A stretch of 6,035 nt of DNA from an uncultured Enterobacter sp. (GTDB lineage: Bacteria > Pseudomonadota > Gammaproteobacteria > Enterobacterales > Enterobacteriaceae): positions 1 through 6,035 of the forward strand of contig CAMKZP010000245.1 in NCBI GenBank assembly GCA_946477805.1, in the 5' to 3' direction. Made by a program: the position numbers and the translations under genes. The notes beneath the pieces were generated by a model, which saw nothing but the letters and a program-made list of their open reading frames with translations, was not told the DNA's origin and ran no database searches. Positions 1-5,664 of this stretch are shown here, in pieces. The first letter of the stretch is position 1. Every line of letters begins with the position of its first letter.

Positions 1-569
1 GTGATGCACTCCGGCGCGCGGGCCATGGTGCCATCATCGTTGGTCAGTTCACACAGTACGCCAGCGGGTTTGAAGCCTGCCAGCGTGACCAGGTCGATAG
101 TCGCTTCAGTATGGCCGCCGCGAGTCAGCACGCCGCCCGCCTGCGCACGCAGGGGGAAGACGTGGCCTGGACGATGCAGGTCGGATGGTTTTGCACCATC
201 GGCAATCGCTGCACGCACGGTGGTCAGACGGTCAGCCGCAGACACACCGGTGGTCACGCCGTGCGCCGCTTCGATGGTCACGGTGAAGCCGGTACCAAAG
301 GCGCTGGTGTTGTTCTCAACCATCATTGGCAGGTCGAGCTGCTTGCGACGGTCTTCATTAATGCACAGGCAAACAATGCCGCTGCCGTGACGGATGGTCA
401 GCGCCATCTGCTCAACGGTCATGTTTTCGGCGGCGAAAATCATGTCGCCTTCGTTTTCACGGTTTTCATCGTCAAGCACCATCACACCGCGGCCTTCGCG
501 CAGTGCATCCAGTGCATGTTCAACACGTTGAGTTGAAGTGCCAAAAGAGGAAAGTAGCGTCTGATTCAT
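1..569 (-). CDS. ribB: 3,4-dihydroxy-2-butanone 4-phosphate synthase (partial, 3' end outside the window)
   Basis: This cytosolic enzyme converts ribulose 5-phosphate to 3,4-dihydroxy-2-butanone 4-phosphate plus formate, giving the four-carbon unit of riboflavin (vitamin B2). Reading leftwards from the ATG at 569-567, 189 codons are visible; E. coli RibB has 217, so about 28 C-terminal residues lie beyond the left edge. The protein starts MNQTLLSSFG. The acidic loop RENEGD is at residues 37-42, with the expected Mg2+ ligand Glu38. RGGHTEAT is at 150-157, with the second metal ligand His153, and Glu174 sits in VLCELT. No key residue is missing and no frameshift is seen. The start is supported by family alignment and by a GAGG ribosome binding site (583-580) with a 10-nt, T-rich spacer. 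It is a stand-alone RibB with no fused RibA domain visible. Expression is controlled by the FMN riboswitch in its leader. Identification is by recognition of the family sequence. Confidence 0.97.
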   Translation of the reverse strand, partial: MNQTLLSSFGTSTQRVEHALDALREGRGVMVLDDENRENEGDMIFAAENMTVEQMALTIRHGSGIVCLCINEDRRKQLDLPMMVENNTSAFGTGFTVTIEAAHGVTTGVSAADRLTTVRAAIADGAKPSDLHRPGHVFPLRAQAGGVLTRGGHTEATIDLVTLAGFKPAGVLCELTNDDGTMARAPECI

Positions 570-680
570 GGTAAAAAAACCTCATTAACATTATGGTTAC
601 CAGAATCAGGGCAGTCTTAGGAGCGCCGTATAAGCGGCAAAAAGATAACGTGAGCGGGCCTTGCCCGACTGGATCGTTAC
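570..680 (-). promoter_or_regulatory. Riboswitch expression platform and ribB ribosome binding site
   Basis: This stretch lies between the aptamer and the ribB start codon. It holds a hairpin in which GUAACG (680-675) pairs with CGUUAU (650-645). Inside it CGGGC (667-663) pairs with GCCCG (659-655) around a 3-nt loop, and a CUUUUU tract follows (644-639). It resembles a weak intrinsic terminator. The GUAA of the outer arm is also the 3' strand of aptamer P1, so the two folds compete. CUCA (654-651), trapped in this hairpin, can also pair with UGAG (584-581), which contains most of the ribB Shine-Dalgarno sequence. The E. coli ribB riboswitch is known to act on both transcription termination and translation; the specific pairings here are my reading and were not computed with a folding program. 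Confidence 0.6.
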
Positions 681-824
681 TCTCTCCCATCCGGACTCTA
701 ACCGTCGGCCCCGGAATTACACCGGATCTGCTGACCTTTGGGTTTTCACCCAAAGCGCTCGCGGGCTTTCAGCGTTAAGCTGATTTACCGCCGGTGGGGA
801 ATTTCGCCCCGCCCTGAGAATAAG
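675..824 (-). promoter_or_regulatory. FMN riboswitch (RFN element) aptamer in the ribB leader
   Basis: This RNA element binds flavin mononucleotide and shuts down ribB when FMN is plentiful; the corresponding processed leader RNA in E. coli is called SroG. On the minus strand the conserved RFN blocks follow in order. They are the 5' P1 arm and AGGGCGGGG (about 824-807), CACCGGCGGTAAAT (about 795-782), AGCCCGCGAGCG (about 768-757), GGTCAGCAGATCCGGTG (about 737-721), TTCCGGGGCCGACGGTTAGA (about 717-698) and the closing GTCCGGATGGGAGAGAGTAA (about 696-677). P1 can pair UUAUUCUC (823-816) with GAGAGUAA (684-677), including one U-G pair. The variable arm is a perfect 8-bp hairpin with a GAAA loop (755-736). 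All conserved segments are present, so it looks functional. The predicted transcription start (about 825) is only one base before the aptamer. Confidence 0.95.
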
Positions 825-831
825 CGAGATA

Positions 832-860
832 ACTATAACGCTATTGATTACCCTGGGCAA
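832..860 (-). promoter_or_regulatory. ribB sigma-70 promoter
   Basis: On the minus strand a -35 box TTGCCC (860-855) and a -10 box TATAGT (837-832) are separated by exactly 17 bp. The start of transcription is predicted at about 825, placing the FMN aptamer at the very 5' end of the transcript. The -10 box matches the consensus at five of six positions, and the -35 box at four. This is a sequence-based prediction, strongly supported by its placement relative to the riboswitch. Confidence 0.8.
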
Positions 861-882
861 TGCATAAGCTTCAAACAATTTT

Positions 883-911
883 GTTTAACCCGCGGCATGA
901 CGCGCTACAAT
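883..911 (+). promoter_or_regulatory. Candidate ubiK promoter
   Basis: The -10 hexamer TACAAT (906-911) matches the consensus at five of six positions and gives a predicted start at about 918, 28 nt before the ubiK ATG. The -35 region is weak: GTTTAA (883-888) is at 17-bp spacing, and the better-looking TTGTTT (881-886) would need a 19-bp spacer. It diverges from the ribB promoter without overlapping it; the predicted starts are about 93 bp apart. The -10 call is reasonable and the -35 call is uncertain. Confidence 0.5.
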
Positions 912-945
912 AGGCACTAACACCTTTTCATCAAGGGAAACGACA

Positions 946-1242
946 ATGATTGACCCAAAGAAAATTGAGCAGATCGCGCGTCAGGTTCATGAGTCCATGC
1001 CGAAAGGCATTCGTGAGTTTGGTGATGACGTTGAGAAGAAAATCCGCCAGACGCTGCAGGCGCAGCTGGTTCGCCTTGATTTAGTCAGTCGCGAAGAGTT
1101 TGACGTGCAGACGCAGGTTCTGCTGCGCACCCGCGAGAAGCTGGCGCTGCTGGAACAGCGTCTGAACGAGCTGGAAAACCGCACTACGCCGGAAGAAGTG
1201 AAGCCGGCTCCGGCCATTCCGCCGGTGGACGATCAGGCGTAA
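946..1242 (+). CDS. ubiK: Ubiquinone biosynthesis accessory factor UbiK (YqiC, BMFP family)
   Basis: UbiK is a small accessory protein needed for efficient aerobic ubiquinone-8 synthesis; in E. coli and Salmonella it works with UbiJ and the Ubi enzyme complex, and it can associate with membranes and lipids. The 98-residue product starts MIDPKKIEQIARQVHESMPK and nearly matches E. coli YqiC (96 aa) up to about residue 79. The N-terminal part (about 3-45) is amphipathic helix. Residues about 48-79 (from SREEF to ELENR) form a charged heptad-type coiled coil typical of the BMFP family, which trimerises. The last 19 residues are rich in proline and acidic residues and differ from E. coli. The start is supported by AAGGGA (933-938), 7 nt before the ATG. 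There is no signal peptide or transmembrane segment. It is followed by a REP-like hairpin and a terminator, so it is probably monocistronic. Confidence 0.95.
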   Translation: MIDPKKIEQIARQVHESMPKGIREFGDDVEKKIRQTLQAQLVRLDLVSREEFDVQTQVLLRTREKLALLEQRLNELENRTTPEEVKPAPAIPPVDDQA

Positions 1243-1255
1243 GTACGGCCAAATG

Positions 1256-1290
1256 CCCTCAGCCCAGCCCTCTTCCACAGGAAAAGGGTG
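1256..1290. repeat. REP-like palindromic remnant
   Basis: The ubiK-hldE intergene contains CCCTCTTCC (1268-1276) and GGAAAAGGG (1280-1288) as inverted arms around a 3-nt loop, with one mismatch, preceded by CCCTCAGCCCAG. This resembles, from memory, the GC-rich CCCTC...GAGGG hairpins that are abundant between genes in Enterobacter- and Klebsiella-type genomes. Only one degenerate copy is present, so the assignment rests on resemblance and not on repetition inside the window. Confidence 0.4.
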
Positions 1291-1320
1291 AAAAAAACGG
1301 GCCATTCGGCCCGTTTTTTA
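1291..1320. terminator. Bidirectional Rho-independent terminator shared by ubiK and hldE
   Basis: A perfect stem CGGGCC (1298-1303) / GGCCCG (1308-1313) with a 4-nt loop ATTC is flanked by seven A residues (1291-1297) on one side and six T residues (1314-1319) on the other. Read rightwards it ends the ubiK transcript; read leftwards it ends the ygiF-glnE-hldE transcript. The A/T flanks can extend the stem in both directions. The hldE TAA stop codon (1320-1318) lies inside one flank. Confidence 0.92.
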
Positions 1321-2748
1321 CTGACTGTCTTTCTGGATCTTCTTAATGATGTTGGTGGTTGAACACCCGTCCTCAAAGTTGAGCACCATCACTTCGCCGC
1401 CGTTGGCCCAGACCTCTTCGCTGCCCGCAATCTGCTCCGGCTTATAATCGCCGCCCTTCACTAACAGGTCAGGCAGAATACCGGCAATCAGACGCTGCGG
1501 CGTGTCTTCTTCAAACGACACTACCCAGTCCACCGCTTCCAGCGCGCCAAGCACGATCATGCGCTGCTCCAGCGGGTTCACCGGGCGCGTTTCGCCCTTC
1601 AGGCGCTTCGTCGACGCGTCGCTGTTTACTGCCACAATCAGGCGATCGCCCAGCTTGCGCGCGTTCGCCAGATACGAGACGTGGCCCGCATGCAGAATAT
1701 CGAACACGCCGTTGGTCATGACGACCTTCTCACCGCGTTTACGCGCTGCGGCAACGGCCGCCTTCAGCTCGTCTTCGCTCATCACGCCAAAACCGGTATC
1801 CGCGCGACCGCGTACCGCGTTTTCCAGCTCGATTGGCGAAACGGTTGAGGTACCGAGTTTCCCGACAACAACCCCCGCCGCAGCGTTAGCGAAGTAACAC
1901 GCCTCTTCCAGCGAATTCCCCGCCGCCAGCGTCGCCGCCAGAACGCCGATCACCGTGTCACCGGCGCCGGTCACGTCGTACACTTCCTGCGCCTGAGTTG
2001 GCATATGCAGCGGCGCTTTGCCCGGCTGCAGCAGCGTCATCCCCTGCTCGGAGCGGGTCACCAGCAGCGCAGAGAGATCGAAATCAGCGATGATCTTCAT
2101 GCCGCGCTCAACCAGCTCCTGCTCGGTTTTACACTTGCCCGCCACCGCTTCAAACTCAGAGAGGTTTGGCGTCAGCAGCGTCGCGCCGCGATAGCGCTCA
2201 AAATCGGTGCCCTTCGGGTCGATCAGCACCGGCACATTGGCGCTACGCGCCAGCTGGATCATCGTCTGCACGCTGGTCAGCGCGCCTTTAGCGTAGTCGG
2301 ACAGCACCAGCGCGCCAATGTTGCCCAGCGCCTGGTTGATGCGCTCGTGCAGCGGCTCAGGATCAACGCCTTCGAAACCTTCTTCAAAGTCGAGGCGGAT
2401 CAGCTGCTGGTTGCGAGACAGCACGCGCAGCTTGGTAATCGTCGGGTGCGTCGGAACAGAAACGAAGTCACACTTCACGTTCACGTCCGACAGCGACTTG
2501 CTCAGCGCACGCGCCGCATCGTCAATGCCGGTCAAGCCCACCAGACGCGAATTCGCGCCCAGAGAAGCGATGTTCATCGCCACGTTTGCCGCGCCGCCGG
2601 GACGCTCCTCAATGGTGTCGACCTTAACCACCGGCACCGGTGCTTCGGGAGAGATACGGCTGGTCGGCCCATACCAGTAGCGATCCAGCATCACATCACC
2701 GACAACCATAACCCCAGCACGTTCAAACTCTGGCAGTGTTACTTTCAT
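1318..2748 (-). CDS. hldE: Bifunctional D-glycero-beta-D-manno-heptose-7-phosphate kinase / heptose-1-phosphate adenylyltransferase
   Basis: HldE (formerly RfaE) carries out two steps of ADP-L-glycero-D-manno-heptose synthesis in the cytosol. It phosphorylates D-glycero-D-manno-heptose 7-phosphate at C1, and after GmhB action it transfers AMP from ATP to heptose 1-phosphate. The product feeds the lipopolysaccharide inner core. The 476 residues match the usual length (477 in E. coli). Residues 1 to about 318 are a ribokinase/PfkB-type kinase, with GGAANVAMN at 51-59 and DVTGAGDT at 258-265, where Asp264 is the expected catalytic base. Residues about 344-476 are a cytidylyltransferase-like nucleotidyltransferase, with NGVFDILHAGH at 346-356 carrying the HxGH motif (His353, His356). 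The ATG is supported by GGAG (2758-2755) 6 nt upstream and by the family N-terminus. It lies 40 bp after glnE in the same operon and ends at the shared terminator. Nothing is missing or broken. Confidence 0.98.
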   Translation of the reverse strand: MKVTLPEFERAGVMVVGDVMLDRYWYGPTSRISPEAPVPVVKVDTIEERPGGAANVAMNIASLGANSRLVGLTGIDDAARALSKSLSDVNVKCDFVSVPTHPTITKLRVLSRNQQLIRLDFEEGFEGVDPEPLHERINQALGNIGALVLSDYAKGALTSVQTMIQLARSANVPVLIDPKGTDFERYRGATLLTPNLSEFEAVAGKCKTEQELVERGMKIIADFDLSALLVTRSEQGMTLLQPGKAPLHMPTQAQEVYDVTGAGDTVIGVLAATLAAGNSLEEACYFANAAAGVVVGKLGTSTVSPIELENAVRGRADTGFGVMSEDELKAAVAAARKRGEKVVMTNGVFDILHAGHVSYLANARKLGDRLIVAVNSDASTKRLKGETRPVNPLEQRMIVLGALEAVDWVVSFEEDTPQRLIAGILPDLLVKGGDYKPEQIAGSEEVWANGGEVMVLNFEDGCSTTNIIKKIQKDSQ

Positions 2749-2782
2749 TCCTGACTCCAGAAAGATTCACAATTTGCGCGCG

Positions 2783-2791
2783 ATAATATCA
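2783..2791 (-). promoter_or_regulatory. Candidate internal extended -10 promoter for hldE
   Basis: On the minus strand TGATATTAT (2791-2783) fits the extended -10 pattern TGn plus a hexamer matching TATAAT at five of six positions. The TGA is the glnE stop codon. I see no good -35 box at 16-18 bp. Initiation would be near 2776, about 28 nt before the hldE ATG. This is a weak prediction; it would allow hldE expression independent of ygiF-glnE. Confidence 0.3.
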
Positions 2792-5644
2792 CACTTGATT
2801 TGTAACGCACGGCTCCACCAGCCATTTCTGCCAGCTGGCCGATACCTGCGCGCGTTCGTCAGCAAAACAGTCCAGCGCCACGTGGCCCGGCTGTTCCTGT
2901 AACGCCAGATGATGAAGCTCATCCCGCAGCGTGGTGTAGGCGCGCGTCAGGGCCTGCGACTCCTGCTCGTCCATAATGTCGTTTTGCGCCAGCAGTTCCA
3001 GAATGCGCACGTTATCGGACCAGCGCGTCAGCTTCGGCTTGTCGTGGGCGTGCAGCAGCACCAGATACTGGGTAATAAACTCAATATCGGTGATGCCGCC
3101 CTCATCGGCTTTAATATCAAAGCGATCGCGGTGCTTGTTGCCGAGATGCGCCCGCATTTTCTCGCGCATTTCCCGCACTTCCGTTTGCAACGTTGCGCCG
3201 TCCCGCACCGTCGTCATGACATCCTTACGTACGGCATCGAACTGCGTTTTGAGCTGCGGATCGCCATACACTACGCGAGCGCGCACCAGCGCCTGATGCT
3301 CCCACGTCCAGGCTTCGCTCTTCTGGTATTCCGCGAATGACTCCGTCGAGGTGACCAGCATACCGGCCGCCCCGGACGGACGCAGACGCGCGTCCACTTC
3401 ATACAAAATGCCCGACGACGTGCGGGTGCTGAACAGGTGCATAATGCGCTGGGCGAGTCGCAGATAAAACTGACGCCCGTCGATTTCACGCTCGCCGTCG
3501 GTCATCACGTCAGCCGGGCAGTCGTGCAGGAAGATTAAATCCAGATCGGAGCTGTACCCCAGCTCCCAGCCGCCGAGCTTGCCGTAGCCAACCACCGCGA
3601 AACCGCGCCCTTCGCGCTCGGCCAGATGCTTCGGCTGGCCGTAGCGGGCCACCATCTGCACCCACGCCTGATGCACGACGGCGTCAATGATCGCCTCTGC
3701 CAGCCAGGTTAAGTGATCGCTCACTTTCATCACCGGCAGCGTTCCGGCGATATCTGCCGCGGCCACGCGCAGCATCTGCGCCTGCTTAAACTGGCGCAGC
3801 GCCTCAAGCTGCTGTTCTTCATCTTCCTCCGGCACGCGCAGCAGGTACTGACGCAGCTCGTCGCGGTAGGCGTCGGTCGCCGTCGGCTGATACAGCGTAT
3901 TCGGGTCGAGCAGTTCGTCCAGCAGCAGCGGATAGCGCGCCAGCTTGTTGGCGACCATCGGCGAGGCGGCGCAGAGGGAAATCAGGTGCTTGAGCGCGCC
4001 GGGGAATTCACTCAGCAGTTCAAGGTAAGTCGTGCGCGTGATAATTCCGCTCAGCAGCGGCATCATGCGCGACAGCGGCACCGGCGCGTCGGGGCGGGAG
4101 CAGACCTCGCTCAGCAGGTGCGGCATCAGGTGATCGAGCACCTGACGGCCGCGCGGGCCGATGGCGCGCTTGTTCAGCTCGAGACGAAAATCCGCGATCA
4201 GCGCCACCACGCGGTGACGGGCGTCATCGCTCAGGTGCGTCAGCACCGGCGTGGTGTCATCTTCCTGGAGCGCGTCCTGCCACAGCTCGCGCCAGTGTTC
4301 GGAGAGGGCATCGTCCTGGGATTCACCCTCATCGTCGCCGATCAGGTCGTTAAAAATGCGGCGAACCCCCGCCATGTGGGCGTCCAGCTTTTCCGTCAGC
4401 GCCGCCCAGTCGTCCACGCGCATCCCCCAGGCCAGACGCGCCCGGTTCAGCTCATCCCCCGGCAGGGTCTGCGTCTGCTCGTCGTTGATGCTTTGCAGCA
4501 GGTTTTCCAGACGCCGCAGGAACAGGTAGGCCTCACGCAGCGTTTGCGCGTCGCCTTCCGGCAGAAGATGAAGCTGCTCGATGGCGCTTAGCGTCGGTAA
4601 CAGCGAGCGGGACTGCAGGGCAGGCTCACGCCCGCCGCGAATAAGCTGGAACACCTGAACGATAAATTCGATTTCGCGGATGCCGCCCGCGCCAAGCTTG
4701 ATGTTGTCCTTCAGGCCCCGGCGGCGCACTTCGCGGGCGATCATCCCCTTCATGTTACGCAGGGACTGGATCACGCTGAAGTCGATGTAGCGACGGAACA
4801 CGAACGGGCGCAGCATCGCACGCAGCTCGTTGGCCCAGGCATCGTCGCTGTCGCCCATGATCCGCGCCTTGACCATCGCGTAACGCTCCCAGTCGCGGCC
4901 CTGCTCCTGGTAATAATCTTCCAGCGCCGCATAGCTCAGCACCAGCGGGCCGCTGTCGCCAAACGGACGCAGGCGCATGTCCACGCGGTAGACAAAGCCG
5001 TCCTGCGTGGGCTGGTCCAGGGCCTTGATCAGACGCTGGCCGAGGCGGGTAAAGAACTGGGCGTTGTCCAGCTCGCGACGGCCGCCGCGCGTGGAGCCGT
5101 TCTCCGGCCAGGCAAAAATAAGGTCAATATCGGAGGAGAAGTTCAGCTCGCAGCCGCCGAGCTTGCCCATGCCCAGAATCATCAGCGGCTGAGGAACCCC
5201 CTCTTCGCTGCACGGCGTGCCCCACTCTTTACAGCAGGCGGCATAGAGCCAGTCGCGCGCGGCGACAATCAGCGTATGCGCCAGCTCGCTCAGCTGCAGC
5301 AGCGTGCTCTCTTCGCTAACCAACCCCAGCGACTGCGCCCAGGCGATACGCACCATGACCCGACGGCGGAACTGGCGCAGCACGCGCATCAGCGTTGCCT
5401 CATCCGCCACGCCGTCAAGATCGGCCTGCAGCCAGCCCGCATAGTGCCGCCACTCGTCTGCCTGCGGCGGCGAAAGTTCAAGCTCCGCCAGCCAGTCAGG
5501 GTGGGCGGTAATGCTTTCCTGCACAAAATCACTGAAGACGAGCACGCTTTTGGCCTGCTCGCTTAACGATGACGCCGGTAATGACGCGGGCAGACGTTCG
5601 CAAACGGTCTGCCAGTGCTGCTCTAACTGCGAAGAAAGCGGCAT
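2789..5644 (-). CDS. glnE: Bifunctional glutamine synthetase adenylyltransferase / adenylyl-removing enzyme
   Basis: GlnE (ATase) controls glutamine synthetase in nitrogen regulation. Its C-terminal half adds AMP from ATP to a tyrosine of GlnA, and its N-terminal half removes the AMP by phosphorolysis; PII protein (GlnB) and glutamine decide the direction. At 951 residues it is slightly longer than E. coli GlnE (946). The two halves carry related nucleotidyltransferase signatures. The adenylyl-removing half has GMGKLGG (158-164), SSDIDL (170-175; Asp172, Asp174) and VDMRLRP (221-227). The adenylyltransferase half has GYGKLGG (686-692), SSDLDL (698-703; Asp700, Asp702) and VDARLRP (750-756). 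A helical, charged central region (about 440-610) links them. Both metal-binding Asp pairs are intact. The start is supported by AAGGAA (5657-5652) 7 nt before the ATG. The C-terminus ends WLVEPCVTNQV, longer than in E. coli. It lies between ygiF (20 bp) and hldE (40 bp). Confidence 0.98.
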   Translation of the reverse strand: MPLSSQLEQHWQTVCERLPASLPASSLSEQAKSVLVFSDFVQESITAHPDWLAELELSPPQADEWRHYAGWLQADLDGVADEATLMRVLRQFRRRVMVRIAWAQSLGLVSEESTLLQLSELAHTLIVAARDWLYAACCKEWGTPCSEEGVPQPLMILGMGKLGGCELNFSSDIDLIFAWPENGSTRGGRRELDNAQFFTRLGQRLIKALDQPTQDGFVYRVDMRLRPFGDSGPLVLSYAALEDYYQEQGRDWERYAMVKARIMGDSDDAWANELRAMLRPFVFRRYIDFSVIQSLRNMKGMIAREVRRRGLKDNIKLGAGGIREIEFIVQVFQLIRGGREPALQSRSLLPTLSAIEQLHLLPEGDAQTLREAYLFLRRLENLLQSINDEQTQTLPGDELNRARLAWGMRVDDWAALTEKLDAHMAGVRRIFNDLIGDDEGESQDDALSEHWRELWQDALQEDDTTPVLTHLSDDARHRVVALIADFRLELNKRAIGPRGRQVLDHLMPHLLSEVCSRPDAPVPLSRMMPLLSGIITRTTYLELLSEFPGALKHLISLCAASPMVANKLARYPLLLDELLDPNTLYQPTATDAYRDELRQYLLRVPEEDEEQQLEALRQFKQAQMLRVAAADIAGTLPVMKVSDHLTWLAEAIIDAVVHQAWVQMVARYGQPKHLAEREGRGFAVVGYGKLGGWELGYSSDLDLIFLHDCPADVMTDGEREIDGRQFYLRLAQRIMHLFSTRTSSGILYEVDARLRPSGAAGMLVTSTESFAEYQKSEAWTWEHQALVRARVVYGDPQLKTQFDAVRKDVMTTVRDGATLQTEVREMREKMRAHLGNKHRDRFDIKADEGGITDIEFITQYLVLLHAHDKPKLTRWSDNVRILELLAQNDIMDEQESQALTRAYTTLRDELHHLALQEQPGHVALDCFADERAQVSASWQKWLVEPCVTNQV

Positions 5645-5664
5645 TGTAGGGTTCCTTGCCAGAG

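Noticed and set aside
1..536. Two overlapping plus-strand open frames opposite ribB
   Set aside because: Both are antisense to the ribB frame, which has all catalytic residues; no ribosome binding site or recognisable domain supports them.
520..920. Short open frames in both directions across the ribB leader, as a possible leader peptide
   Set aside because: They overlap the conserved FMN aptamer, whose RNA sequence constraint explains the region; the minus-strand one would start at a TTG inside the aptamer's variable arm.
987..1305. Minus-strand open frames opposite ubiK
   Set aside because: Ser/Arg-rich shadow frames of the well-recognised ubiK gene; one also runs through the REP-like hairpin and into the terminator flank.
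2005..2754. Plus-strand open frame (249 codons) opposite hldE
   Set aside because: It is a shadow of hldE with low-complexity Arg/His/Gln composition; hldE is fully conserved on the other strand.
3713..4591. Long plus-strand open frame (292 codons) opposite glnE
   Set aside because: It is antisense to the conserved glnE coding region, is rich in Arg, Gln and His as expected from a GC-rich reverse frame, and matches no family I recognise.
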